Shown: positions 24,151 to 33,248 of the stretch, in pieces | Layout of the letters: each line of letters starts with the position of its first letter | Numbering within the stretch: the stretch's first letter is position 1 | From: Glycocaulis profundi | GTDB taxonomy: Bacteria; Pseudomonadota; Alphaproteobacteria; Caulobacterales; Maricaulaceae | NCBI GenBank assembly: GCA_007050995.1 | Contig: VJOU01000007.1 | Span: 1 to 64,000, forward strand | DNA length: 64,000 bases | Reading direction: 5' to 3' | Made by a program: the position numbers and the translations under genes | The notes under the pieces: model-generated | The model's input: only the letters and a program-made list of their open reading frames with translations | Databases searched by the model: none | Told to the model about the DNA's origin: nothing

Positions 24151-27100
24151 GCGCGGCCTCCTTCGATGGGCTGGACGTCGTCAGGGCCGGGCTGGCCGGG
24201 GTCGGGTTCGGGCTCGATGGTCTCGCCGCCCGAAGGGCCGCCCATGTCCGGCTTGGGCAGATAGCCCGATATCCAGCGTCCGATGACGTAGAAGACGGGG
24301 GTGAACAGAAGGCCGAAGAAGGTCACGCCGATCATGCCGGAGAACACCGCGACCCCGATGGCCTGGCGCATCTCCGCGCCCGCGCCGGTGGCGAAGGCCA
24401 GCGGCATCACCCCGAAGATGAAGGCGAAGGAGGTCATCAGGATCGGCCGCAGGCGCACCCGCGCGCCCTGCACGGCGGCCTCGCGCGGCGTCAGGCCCTC
24501 GTTCTCCTCGGCCTGCTTGGCGAACTCGACCAGCAGGATGGCGTTCTTGGCGGCCAGCGCGATCAGCACGATCAGGCCCACCTGGGTCAGGATGTTGTTG
24601 TCCATCCCCATGATGTTGATCCCGATCATCGCCGCCAGGATGCACATGGGCACGATGAAGATCACCGCCCAGGGCAGGGTGAAGGCCTCGTACTGGGCCG
24701 CCAGCACCAGGAAGACGAAGATCACCGCCATCACGAAGATCAGCGCCGCGGAATCGCCCGCCGCCCGTTCCTGATAGGCGAGCTCGGTCCATTCATAGCC
24801 GAAGCCCGGGGGCAGGACCTGCTCGGCCAGCTCCTCCATGGCCAGCAGCGACTGGCCGGTGGACAGGCCCGGCGGGGTCTGGCCCTGAAGCTCGACCGCC
24901 GGATAGATGTTGTGGCGCACCACGCGCACCGGCCCAGAGTCGTCCAGGATCTGAGCGACCGCGGAGATCGGCACCATCTCCCCGCTGGCCGAGCGCACCT
25001 GCAGCCGACCGATGTCGGAGGGCTCGGCGCGGAATTCAGCGTCGGCCTGGGCGGTGACCTGGAAGGTCCGGCCCAGGAAGTTGAAGTCGTTCACGTAGGT
25101 CGAGCCCAGATAGGTGCCCATGGTCTGATAGACCTGAGCGGGGTCGACACCGAGCTGCTGGGCCCGGTCGCGGTCCACCTCCACACGGATGCGCGGCGAG
25201 CCGGTGTTGAACGTGGTGAAGACCTGATCCACCCGGCCGTCCTGCGCGGCCGCGCCCATCATGGCGAAGGCGGCCTGCTGGAGCGCTTCGGTGCCCTGTC
25301 CCGACCGGTCCTGCAGCATCATCTTGAAGCCGCCGCCCGCGCCCAGACCCTGAACGGCAGGAGGCGCGATGATGAAGGCGTTGCCCTCGGGCAGGGCCTG
25401 CATCATGGCTCCGGTCAGCATGCCCGACAGCTCCACCGCGCTCATGCCGGGCACGCCGCGGCGCTCGGCGATGGGATCGAGACGGATGAACATGGTCCCG
25501 GCGTTCGACGCCAGCGAGAAGCTCGCCCCGTCCAGACCCGCCAGAGCGGCGATCTCGTCCACGCCGTCGGTGGCGAACAGGATGTCGAGCGCGCTCTGCA
25601 TGGCCGCGTCGGTGCGCTCCAGAGACGCGCCCGCGGGAAGCTGGATCACGCCGATCAGGAAGCCTTGATCCTGCTCGGGAATGAAGCCGGTGGGCGTGTC
25701 GGTCAGCCGCCAGCCGGTCAGGGCCAGAAGACCCGCATAGACGACCATGACCAGCACCACGAGCCGCACCAGCTTGGCGACCAGCGAGCCATAGCTGTTC
25801 GAGAGCCAGTCGAAGCCCTGATTGAACCGGCGTCCCGCGAAGCGCAGGGGCGCCAGCACCCGCGAGGGTCGCTTCTCATGCTCCTCCCGGTGGGGCTTGA
25901 GCAGCAGCGCGCACAGGGCGGGCGTCAGCGTCAGCGACACGATCAGCGAGATCACCGCCGCCGAGGCGATGGCCACCGCGAACTGGCGGTAGAAGATGCC
26001 CGGGATGCCTTCCATGAACATGGTGGGCACGAACACCGAGACCAGCACCAGGTTCATGGCGATCAGCGCGCTGCCGACCTCCAGCATCGAGACCTTGGCC
26101 GCCTCGCGCGGCTTCAGCCCCTCGCGGATCTTCCGCTCCACGTTCTCCACCACCACGATGGCGTCGTCGACCACGATGCCGACCGCGAGCACCAGCGCGA
26201 ACAGAGACAGCGAGTTGATCGAGAAGCCCAGCGCGAGCTGAACCGCGAACACCCCCACGATGGAGACCGGGATGGCGATGATCGGCGCAATGGCCGCCCG
26301 CCAGGTCTGCAGGAAGACCACGATCACCAGCACAACGAGGAAGACCGCCTCGATCAGGGTGTGCTGCACCGCGGAGACGGATTCGGCCACGAATTCGGTG
26401 GGGTTGTAGGGGATGATGTGGTTCATCCCCTCGGGAAACTCGGCCGCGGCGGCCTCGATCTCGGTCATCACCCGGTCGGCGGTGTCCAGCGCGTTCGCGC
26501 CGGGCTGCTGGACGATGGCCATGGCCACGCCCGGCTCGCCGCCGAAATAGCCGCGGATCAGATAGTTCTCGGAGCCCAGCTCCACCCGCGCCACGTCGCG
26601 CAGGCGCGTGACCTCGCCGGCCTCGCCGCGCGCGATCACCACGTCGCCGAACTCGTCCACGTCCACCAGACGGCCCTGCACCTGCACGGGAAGCTGGAAG
26701 GCCGGCGCGCCGGCTTCGGCGAAGGGCGGCTGGCCCAGCGCGCCGCCGGCGGTCTGGATGTTCTGCTGGCGCAGAGCGTTGACGATGTCGGTGGCGGTCA
26801 GGCCGTGGGCGGCGGCCCGGTTGGGGTCGATCCACACGCGCATGGCGTAATTGCCGCCGCCGAAGATCTGGACTTCGCCCACGCCGTCCACGCGCAGCAG
26901 GCGGTCGCGCAGGTTCGCGTTCGCGTAATTGCCCAGATAATCGTTGTCGAGCGCGCCGTTGTCCGAGCGCAGCGCGACGATCATCAGGAAGCCGGTCTGC
27001 TGCTGGTTGACCGCCACGCCGGTCTGGCGGACCTGCTCGGGCAGGCGCGGCTCGGCCCGGTTCACCCGATTCTGGACCAGAACCTGCGCCGTATCCAGAT

Positions 27101-27401
27101 CCGTGCCCGGCGCGAAGGTGACCGTGAGCTGGACCACCCCGTCCGCGGTCGCCGAGGAGGTCATGTACAGCATGTTCTCCACGCCGTTGATCTCCTGCTC
27201 GAGCGGCGCGGCGATCTGCTCGGCCACGTCCTCGGCCGAGGCGCCGGGATACATGGCCTGAACCGAGATGGTCGGCGGGGCGATCTCGGGATACTGCGAC
27301 AGCGGCAGCTGGGGATAGGCGAACACGCCCAGCAGCGTGATCACGATGGAGATCACGAGCGCGAAGATCGGCCGGTCGATGAAGAAGTGCGTAAAGCGCA
27401 T
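24147..27401 (-). CDS. RND multidrug efflux pump, HAE1 family (AcrB/MexB type)
   Basis: A 1084-residue, 12-helix inner-membrane proton antiporter. It begins MRFTHFFIDRPIFALVISIV, the standard HAE1 start. The proton relay is intact: the Asp pair in AVGIVVDDAIVVVENVERKI and the Lys in LIALAAKNAILLVEFAKQ. Two large periplasmic loops carry porter and docking domains. It expels hydrophobic or amphiphilic compounds through the adjacent outer-membrane factor. The gap to the adaptor gene is 41 bases. A C-terminal tail of about 40 acidic/Pro-rich residues extends past the usual end. Confidence 0.95.
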   Translation of the reverse strand: MRFTHFFIDRPIFALVISIVITLLGVFAYPQLPLSQYPEIAPPTISVQAMYPGASAEDVAEQIAAPLEQEINGVENMLYMTSSATADGVVQLTVTFAPGTDLDTAQVLVQNRVNRAEPRLPEQVRQTGVAVNQQQTGFLMIVALRSDNGALDNDYLGNYANANLRDRLLRVDGVGEVQIFGGGNYAMRVWIDPNRAAAHGLTATDIVNALRQQNIQTAGGALGQPPFAEAGAPAFQLPVQVQGRLVDVDEFGDVVIARGEAGEVTRLRDVARVELGSENYLIRGYFGGEPGVAMAIVQQPGANALDTADRVMTEIEAAAAEFPEGMNHIIPYNPTEFVAESVSAVQHTLIEAVFLVVLVIVVFLQTWRAAIAPIIAIPVSIVGVFAVQLALGFSINSLSLFALVLAVGIVVDDAIVVVENVERKIREGLKPREAAKVSMLEVGSALIAMNLVLVSVFVPTMFMEGIPGIFYRQFAVAIASAAVISLIVSLTLTPALCALLLKPHREEHEKRPSRVLAPLRFAGRRFNQGFDWLSNSYGSLVAKLVRLVVLVMVVYAGLLALTGWRLTDTPTGFIPEQDQGFLIGVIQLPAGASLERTDAAMQSALDILFATDGVDEIAALAGLDGASFSLASNAGTMFIRLDPIAERRGVPGMSAVELSGMLTGAMMQALPEGNAFIIAPPAVQGLGAGGGFKMMLQDRSGQGTEALQQAAFAMMGAAAQDGRVDQVFTTFNTGSPRIRVEVDRDRAQQLGVDPAQVYQTMGTYLGSTYVNDFNFLGRTFQVTAQADAEFRAEPSDIGRLQVRSASGEMVPISAVAQILDDSGPVRVVRHNIYPAVELQGQTPPGLSTGQSLLAMEELAEQVLPPGFGYEWTELAYQERAAGDSAALIFVMAVIFVFLVLAAQYEAFTLPWAVIFIVPMCILAAMIGINIMGMDNNILTQVGLIVLIALAAKNAILLVEFAKQAEENEGLTPREAAVQGARVRLRPILMTSFAFIFGVMPLAFATGAGAEMRQAIGVAVFSGMIGVTFFGLLFTPVFYVIGRWISGYLPKPDMGGPSGGETIEPEPDPGQPGPDDVQPIEGGRA

Positions 27402-27442
27402 GAGGCGCTCCTGGAACGGGGAGGACGGTCGCCGTCAGGCGA

Positions 27443-28645
27443 TCAGTTGGCAGGGCGCGCGGAGGCGGCCGGCTGGGTCTGGATGCGCAGGGTGGACGGC
27501 GCGTCGGGGTCGCGCTCGATCACCGCGTCCTGGGGCTGGACGGGCGCGCCGGGCTGCACGCGGATCGCGCCGTTCACGATCACCCGGTCGGACGGTTCGA
27601 GTCCCTGCTGGACGACCCTGAGATTGCCGCTGATCGGGCCGAGCTGGACCGCGCGGGCCTCGACCTCGTTGTCCGCGTTCACCACGTAGATCAGCCGCCG
27701 GGCGCCATCGGTCTGCACCGCGGTCTGGGGCACCAGAAGCGCCTGGTAGGGGCTGGAACCGCGCACCCGGACCTCGCCGAGCATGCCGGGACGGATGAAG
27801 CCATCCTCGTTGGCGATTTCGGCGCGCATCCGGATCGTGCCGGACTGGCCCGCGATCTGGTTGTCGGCGAACACGATCTCGCCGGTCCGGCTGAACTCGG
27901 CCTCGTCCTGAAGGCGTACCTCGACCGGCGCGCCCGCGCCCGTGCCCTGTCCGCGCTGATAGCGCAGCCAGGTGGCTTCCGACGCGTTGAAGGTGAAGTA
28001 GAGCGGATCGTCGCTGACGATGGTGGTCAGCACGTCGCCCTGCGAGCTGCCGCCCGCGACCAGATTGCCCGGATCGACATTGCGCGCCGAGACCCGGCCC
28101 GAGATCGGCGCGGTCACTTCGGTGAAGTCGAGATCGAGGCGGGCTGCGCGGACATTCGCTTCCGCCGAGGCGAGCGCGGCCTGTCCGGCGGCCTGTCCGG
28201 TGCGGCGCTGCTCGAGCTCTTCCTCGGAGATGGCGTCGGAGGCCCTGAGCCGTTCGGCGCGGGCGAAATCGGTCTCGGCTTGGGCGAGCTCGGCGCGGGC
28301 CTGGGCGCGCTGGCCCTCGGCGGCGGCCAGAGCGGCCTCGAAGGGCCGCGAATCGATGACGAACAGCACGTCGCCCTCCTCGACCATCTGCCCGTCGGTG
28401 AAGCGGACCGCCTCGACATAGCCGGTCACACGGGCGCGGACCTGCACGCTGGCGGTGGATTCGAACCGGCCGGTGAACTCGTCCCAGTCGGCGACCTGCT
28501 CGCGCAGGGGCTGGGCGACCTGGACGGGCATGGCCTGGGGCTGGCCCTGGCCGGGCTGGGCGGCGTCCTGATCGGCGGGACCGCATGCGGCGAGGGCCGC
28601 GGCCATGGCGAGACCGGCGGCGCAGCGTAGGAGGGGGGAAGGCAT
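27443..28645 (-). CDS. RND efflux periplasmic adaptor lipoprotein (AcrA/MexA type)
   Basis: 400 residues from the ATG at 28645, where a lipoprotein signal begins (MPSPLLRCAAG to ALAACGP). An in-frame ATG at 28696 would place 17 non-signal residues before it and is less likely. The membrane-fusion architecture is present: lipoyl-like halves flanking an alpha-hairpin (QRAQARAELAQAETDFARAE), then a beta-barrel and membrane-proximal domain (APISGRVSARNVDPGNLVAG). It bridges pump and outer-membrane factor. First gene of the operon, divergent from the TetR regulator. Confidence 0.93.
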   Translation of the reverse strand: MPSPLLRCAAGLAMAAALAACGPADQDAAQPGQGQPQAMPVQVAQPLREQVADWDEFTGRFESTASVQVRARVTGYVEAVRFTDGQMVEEGDVLFVIDSRPFEAALAAAEGQRAQARAELAQAETDFARAERLRASDAISEEELEQRRTGQAAGQAALASAEANVRAARLDLDFTEVTAPISGRVSARNVDPGNLVAGGSSQGDVLTTIVSDDPLYFTFNASEATWLRYQRGQGTGAGAPVEVRLQDEAEFSRTGEIVFADNQIAGQSGTIRMRAEIANEDGFIRPGMLGEVRVRGSSPYQALLVPQTAVQTDGARRLIYVVNADNEVEARAVQLGPISGNLRVVQQGLEPSDRVIVNGAIRVQPGAPVQPQDAVIERDPDAPSTLRIQTQPAASARPAN

Positions 28646-28691
28646 CGGGGAGGCGTCCTTGCTCTTATCAACCGCCCGCGTGAACGGGCAA

Positions 28692-28751
28692 GTCATCGGC
28701 GGATGACATGCGTTTGGCGAACCGATATGGTCATGTCAACAGTTGCTGACA
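28692..28751. promoter_or_regulatory. Divergent RND/TetR control region with two inverted repeats
   Basis: An imperfect 18-base palindrome, TGTCAACAGTTGCTGACA (28734-28751; 7 of 9 half-site bases symmetrical), overlaps a minus-strand TTGACA (28739-28734) that could be the -35 of the efflux operon. A second, perfect repeat GTCATC-GGCG-GATGAC lies at 28692-28707. Both share TCA/TGAC half-sites and are candidate operators for the adjacent TetR protein. Confidence 0.5.
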
Positions 28752-28777
28752 AGATGAACGGAACTTAATCCACATCC

Positions 28778-29353
28778 ATGCCGCCCGTTTCACCCGCCAC
28801 CCGTGTCAGAAATGCCGCAGCCACGCGCTCTGCCATCCTGCAGGCGGCGCGCGAGCGCTTCGCGCGGGACAGCTATGAGAATGTGGGGGTGCGCGACATC
28901 GCCTCGGGCGCGGGCGTGGATGCGGCGCTGGTCTCGCGCTATTTCGGCTCCAAGGAGGAGCTGTTCGCCGAGGTGCTGAAATCAGGCAAGCGCGGGCTGG
29001 ACGTGATCGGCGAGGACATGGACGGCCTGCCCGAGCGGGTGGCCGACCTGCTTCTGGACCAGCCCGCCGAGGACAAGCCGCTGGACGATCTTCTGGTGGC
29101 GCTGCACTCGGCCGGATCGCCCCAGGCGGGCCACATGATCCGCGCCTCCATCTCCGAACGCTTCCACGTGCCGCTCGCCCAGCTGCTGGGCGGCGAGAAC
29201 GCTGAACTGCGCGCGCGGGTGTTCGGCGCGGTGCTGATGGGCATGGCGATCAGCCAGAAGGTCGCGGGCGAGTTCGAGATCGCACCGGAGGTGCGCGAAC
29301 CCCTGCGCGCCCGCATCGCGGACCTGGTCCGACTGGCCCTCAGCCCGTTGTGA
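28778..29353 (+). CDS. TetR/AcrR-family repressor of the RND efflux operon
   Basis: A 191-residue regulator. The N-terminal helix-turn-helix covers TRSAILQAARERFARDSYEN and VGVRDIASGAGVDAALVSRY, followed by FGSKEELFAEVL. The C-terminal helices form the ligand-binding/dimer domain. It is transcribed away from the adaptor gene across 132 bases containing palindromes, the standard arrangement for an efflux repressor released by pump substrates. No clear SD is visible before the ATG. Confidence 0.92.
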   Translation: MPPVSPATRVRNAAATRSAILQAARERFARDSYENVGVRDIASGAGVDAALVSRYFGSKEELFAEVLKSGKRGLDVIGEDMDGLPERVADLLLDQPAEDKPLDDLLVALHSAGSPQAGHMIRASISERFHVPLAQLLGGENAELRARVFGAVLMGMAISQKVAGEFEIAPEVREPLRARIADLVRLALSPL

Positions 29354-29367
29354 GGCGGGGCGGGGCG

Positions 29368-29733
29368 TCAGCCGCGCGCGGAGACGATCTCGCGGGCCTG
29401 CTCCTCGCTGTCGACTTCCTGCATGCTGTCGATCTGGCAGCGCCAGCCGTCCTCGGGGACGAGATGCTCGACCGAGGGGCGGCAGATGCGGGTGTTGTCG
29501 CCGAACGAAGTGCCGATCTGGATGCCCTGGCGCAGGCCCGAGCAGCGGGTGCGGGTGGTGACCAGCACATGCCGGTTCGCGCCCATCCGGATCAGGACGT
29601 TCTGATCGTCGATCACCGAATAGCCGCTGACCTGGCGGATCTGCACGCAGCGGTCCTCGTCCTGGGCCATGGCGGCGGGGGCGAGGGCGAGCGTGGCGGC
29701 GATCCCGGCGAGCGGCAGGATGGATTTGAGCAT
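29368..29733 (-). CDS. Small secreted cysteine-containing protein (resembles DUF6491)
   Basis: A 121-residue exported protein with a signal peptide ending PAAMAQ. The mature part is about 97 residues with four Cys (in DRCVQI, RTRCSG, RICRPS, WRCQID), which could form two disulfides in the periplasm. The pattern of a first Cys, a D-x-x-x-V-L-I-R-M strand and a second Cys recalls the DUF6491 group of small alphaproteobacterial and gammaproteobacterial secreted proteins. No function can be given. It converges on the TetR gene with a 14-base gap and is divergent from the oxidase gene. Confidence 0.65.
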   Translation of the reverse strand: MLKSILPLAGIAATLALAPAAMAQDEDRCVQIRQVSGYSVIDDQNVLIRMGANRHVLVTTRTRCSGLRQGIQIGTSFGDNTRICRPSVEHLVPEDGWRCQIDSMQEVDSEEQAREIVSARG

Positions 29734-29805
29734 GGCGGTCTCCTTGCCTTGCGGTTATGCGTCGCTTCCTGAACCAGGATAACGGTCGAATTGCGACAAT
29801 AGATC

Positions 29806-30963
29806 ATGGCGGTATCCAATATAAGGCGATCTTCGGCGCCGCGCATCGCCGTCGCCGGGGGCGGGGCGGCGGGTCTGTCCGCCGCGCTGGCCCTGCTGGC
29901 GCGGGGCGCCGAGGTGATCGTGATCGAGGCGCGCGGACGCCCCGGACAGGGCGCGATGTGGGCCTCGGGCGGGATGCTGGCGCCGGGCTTTGAATGCGCC
30001 GCGGAGACCGATCCGGACCATAAGCTGGCCGAAGCCTTCGCGGCGCTGTGCGCGCGGGCGGGGCGTGTCTGGCCGGAGTTCGCCGCGCGGGCGGAGGCCG
30101 ATGGCGGCGCGCCCGCGGGCTATGCCCGGACGGGCTCGATCCTGCCGCTGTCATCCGAAGACGAGACGGCGCGGTTCGAGGCCGCCGCCGCGCAGGCGGC
30201 GCGGCTGGGCATCCCGGCGGAGCGGCTGGACGCCGCCGAGGCCGCGCGGCGTGAGCCGGGGCTGGCGGCGGTTTCTGAGGCGTTGTGGTTCGCTGATGAC
30301 GGGCAGGTGGACAACCGGGCGCTGGGCGAGGCTCTGGCGCGGGCGGTCGAACGGGCGGGCGGGACGCTGCGCTGCGGCGAGCCCGCCACGGGCCTGATCG
30401 AGACGGGCGGCGCGGCGCGGGGCGTGGTGCTGGCCTCGGGCGAGCGGATCGAGGCGGACGCGGTGCTGGCCGCCACCGGCGCGGCGGCGGGGCTGCATCC
30501 GGCGCTGCCCGCCATCACGCCGGTCAAGGGCCAGATGATCGCATTCTCGATGCCGCCAGAAGCCATGCCGCGCGCGGTTATCCGCGGGTTCGGCGCTTAT
30601 CTGTCAGCCAAGCCGGGGGGACGGCTGGTGGCGGGCGCCAGCAGCGAGCCGGGCGAGGCGGGTCTGGAGACCGATCCGGCCACGCTGGAGCGGCTGGCGC
30701 AGGCGGCGCGGCGGATCTGGCCCGCGCTGGAGGGCGTGCCGCCCTCCGAGAGCTGGGCGGGGCTGAGGCCCGCCACCGCCGACGGGATGCCTGCGCTGGG
30801 CGCGGCGCGGGGCGTGGAGGGCCTGTTCATGGCGCTGGGCGGACGCAGGAACGGGGTGCTGCTGTCGCCGCTGATGGGCGAGGCGGCGGCGGCGGCCGTT
30901 CTGGACGGCGCGCTGCCCGGCTGGGCGGCGGCGTTTCACGGCGCCCGCGACGGGCTCGGTTAA
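29806..30963 (+). CDS. ThiO-like FAD-dependent glycine/D-amino-acid oxidase
   Basis: A 385-residue flavoenzyme. The Rossmann FAD-binding motif is IAVAGGGAAGLSAALALLAR with the acidic end in VIVIEARG; GAMWASGGMLAPGFE is the ThiO/DAO-type second FAD contact. The C-terminal ESWAGLRPATADGMPALG and GGRRNGVLLSPLMG match the D-amino-acid oxidase fold closing the flavin site. ThiO makes iminoacetate from glycine for thiazole synthesis. No other thiamine gene is in the window, so a more general amino-acid oxidase role is possible. It stands alone, with the transglycosylase gene following after 66 bases. Confidence 0.75.
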   Translation: MAVSNIRRSSAPRIAVAGGGAAGLSAALALLARGAEVIVIEARGRPGQGAMWASGGMLAPGFECAAETDPDHKLAEAFAALCARAGRVWPEFAARAEADGGAPAGYARTGSILPLSSEDETARFEAAAAQAARLGIPAERLDAAEAARREPGLAAVSEALWFADDGQVDNRALGEALARAVERAGGTLRCGEPATGLIETGGAARGVVLASGERIEADAVLAATGAAAGLHPALPAITPVKGQMIAFSMPPEAMPRAVIRGFGAYLSAKPGGRLVAGASSEPGEAGLETDPATLERLAQAARRIWPALEGVPPSESWAGLRPATADGMPALGAARGVEGLFMALGGRRNGVLLSPLMGEAAAAAVLDGALPGWAAAFHGARDGLG

Positions 30964-31029
30964 CGAAGGCTTATCTCCGCGCAGGCAAGCCTTGAGGCAG
31001 TTCGATTCGCTCCAGCGGAGACCGGCCCC

Positions 31030-31878
31030 ATGCCTCAGGCGCTCAACCAGTCCGGCGCGTCCTCCTTCTCGCCCATGCAGGTGATCGGGGAGGCGGCCCG
31101 CGCCACCGGCGCGGATTTCGATTTCCTGGTGCGCACCGCGGCGCGGGAAAGCAATTTCGACGCGGGCGCGCGGGCGCGCACGTCCAGCGCGGCGGGCATG
31201 TTCCAGTTCATCGAGCAGACCTGGCTGGCCATGATGGCCCGATACGGCGACCAGCACGGCTATGGCGAAATGGCTTCAGCCGTGCGCGAGAACGCCGCCG
31301 GGCGCTATGTGGTCGACGACCCGCAGATGCGCGAGCGGATTCTGGAGATGCGCTACGACCCCCAGGCCGCCAGCGTGATGGCGGGCGAGCTGGCGTCCGA
31401 GAACGCGAGCTTCCTGCGCGCCGCCACCGGTCGCGAGCCCAGCTCCGGCGAGCTTTACGCCGCCCACTTCCTGGGCGCGCGGGGCGCGGCCCGGCTGATC
31501 AACACCGCGGCGCAGAATCCCGAGGCGCGCGCGGATCGCATGTTCCCCGCCGCGGCGTCGGCGAACCGGTCGATCTTCTACGCGTCGGGACAGCCGCGCA
31601 CGGTGTCTGAAGTGCTGGGCAATCTGACCCGTCAGGGATCGGGCGCGCAGGCGCCTGAGGCCATGCCCCTGAGCCGGAGCGCGGCCAGCACGCGCACCGA
31701 ACCGAGCGAAAGGCCCGAGGGCCTGCGTCTGGCGTCCGCCGACGAGAGCCGCGAACGCCGGCCTGCGGGCATGTCCGGTTACGCCGCCGGAGGGCGGACG
31801 AGCGCGGTGCTGGCGCCGGGCGTGGTGGAGATCCTCGCCTCGCTGCACGCGCCCGAACGGGCTTCGCGCAAGGGCTGA
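31030..31878 (+). CDS. Lytic transglycosylase-like protein (SLT domain)
   Basis: A 282-residue protein. The N-terminal half has the goose-lysozyme/SLT core: FLVRTAARESNFDAGARART (catalytic Glu in RESNF), then SSAAGMFQFIEQTWLAMMAR and YAAHFLGARGAARLI. It would cleave the glycan strand of peptidoglycan. There is no evident signal peptide, which recalls flagellar or pilus-associated hydrolases exported by other routes. The C-terminal 100 residues are low-complexity, Ser/Arg/Pro-rich and unassigned. Neighbouring DUF2336 and MCP genes hint at an envelope or motility context. Confidence 0.75.
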   Translation: MPQALNQSGASSFSPMQVIGEAARATGADFDFLVRTAARESNFDAGARARTSSAAGMFQFIEQTWLAMMARYGDQHGYGEMASAVRENAAGRYVVDDPQMRERILEMRYDPQAASVMAGELASENASFLRAATGREPSSGELYAAHFLGARGAARLINTAAQNPEARADRMFPAAASANRSIFYASGQPRTVSEVLGNLTRQGSGAQAPEAMPLSRSAASTRTEPSERPEGLRLASADESRERRPAGMSGYAAGGRTSAVLAPGVVEILASLHAPERASRKG

Positions 31879-31960
31879 GGCGGCCCGCGTAACCATGTCT
31901 TTAAAGCGCTCCTTAAGGTTCGGGGCGCAGTCTTGACGACTGTTGTGGAAGGTTTCCGAC

Positions 31961-33127
31961 ATGAGCGTGCATGCCCTCCGCGCCCGTCTGACGCAGGTTG
32001 ACATCGAGCGCCTGTCCGCGCGCGATCCGCGCGCCCGGGCCGTGTCGGCGCGCAAGGTCTGCGCCCGGTTCAGCGGGTCGGGCCTGAGCGAGGCCGAGCG
32101 CGCGGCGGGCGAGGAAATCCTGCGCATCATCGCCGCGGACGCCGCCGAGATGGTGCGCCGCTCGCTGTCGGTGACCCTCGCGCGCTCGCCTCATCTGCCC
32201 GCCGATCTGGCCCGGAAACTGGCCGCGGACGTCGAGGAGATCGCGATCCCGGTGATCGCCGGATCGCCGGTTCTGGACGATGACGACCTGATCGAGGCCA
32301 TCCGCACCGGATCGGTCCGCCGCCAGAAGGCGGTCGCCAGCCGCGACATCGTCTCCGAGACCGTGACCACGGTGATCGCCACTGAAGCCGAGGCCGAGGC
32401 GGTGGCCGTCGCGGCCTCCAATGACGGCGCGGCCTTCGGACACCGGGCCTATGACGCGGTGTTTTCTCGCTTCGAGGACGCCCCGGAGGTGATCGAGCGG
32501 TTCATCGACCGCCAGTCCCTGCCGCTGGAGCTGACCGAGCGGCTGATCTCGCGCATCTCAGACGCGGCGCTGCAGCGGATGATCAACCGGCATGCGCTGC
32601 CTGCGCAGGTGGCGGTGGAACTGGCCGAAGGCGCGCGCGAGCGCGCCACGGTGGACCTTGTCGAGCAGGCCGGGCTGTCGCCCGAGCCGCGCCGCTTCGT
32701 CCAGCAGCTTCAGATGAACGCGCGGCTCTCGCCCTCGCTGGTCCTGCGGGCGCTGTTCCGCGGGCACATGACCTTCTTCGAGCACTGCATCGCCGAACTG
32801 GCGGGGCTGGAGCATCCCAAGGCGTGGCTGCTGATCCATGATGCGGGGCCGCTGGGGCTGGAGAACGTTTTTCAGCGCACCGGCCTGCCCCAGAAAATCT
32901 TCCCTGCGGTGAAAGCGGCCATCGCGGCCTATCACTCGCTGGAGATGGGCGGGGACGGCCCGCGGGACGTGATCCGTTTCCGCAAGGCGCTGACCGAGCG
33001 CATCTTCACCCAGTTCCAGGGCGCGCCCGACGCGGACCTGGCTTACTGCCTGGAACGTCTGGACATGGACGTCAGGGGCCTGTTCGCAGGCGAAGACCTT
33101 GCTCCTGCATTGCAGGCCAGCTCCTGA
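31961..33127 (+). CDS. DUF2336 family protein
   Basis: 388 residues from the ATG at 31961, favoured over a TTG 18 bases upstream because GGAAGG lies 8 bases before it. It is almost wholly helical, with HEAT-like repeats: repeated patterns of about 40 residues such as LPADLARKLAADVEEIAIPV, LPLELTERLISRISDAALQR and LPAQVAVELAEGARERATVD. This is the alphaproteobacterial DUF2336 family, of unknown biochemical role; adaptor or scaffold activity is plausible from the fold. It lies upstream of a chemoreceptor gene, in the same direction. Confidence 0.8.
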   Translation: MSVHALRARLTQVDIERLSARDPRARAVSARKVCARFSGSGLSEAERAAGEEILRIIAADAAEMVRRSLSVTLARSPHLPADLARKLAADVEEIAIPVIAGSPVLDDDDLIEAIRTGSVRRQKAVASRDIVSETVTTVIATEAEAEAVAVAASNDGAAFGHRAYDAVFSRFEDAPEVIERFIDRQSLPLELTERLISRISDAALQRMINRHALPAQVAVELAEGARERATVDLVEQAGLSPEPRRFVQQLQMNARLSPSLVLRALFRGHMTFFEHCIAELAGLEHPKAWLLIHDAGPLGLENVFQRTGLPQKIFPAVKAAIAAYHSLEMGGDGPRDVIRFRKALTERIFTQFQGAPDADLAYCLERLDMDVRGLFAGEDLAPALQASS

Positions 33128-33248
33128 GGCGGGAATGCTTCTCAACTAAAGCATTCAATGCGTGAGCCTTTGGGGCTTGCGCAGTCGGATTCATGTGTTC
33201 TTCACCTGGTCTCCTTGAATTTCGTTGTCGAAGCGAAAGGAGGGAGTC

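Noticed and set aside
24015-27689. A 1224-codon open frame on the + strand
   Set aside because: It lies antisense to the RND pump gene. The protein is low-complexity, His/Arg/Gly-rich and matches no fold; it is the usual high-GC shadow frame.
29806-30963. Firm naming of the oxidase as thiO
   Set aside because: No thiG, thiS or thiE is nearby, so the symbol was left out although the fold is ThiO/DAO-like.
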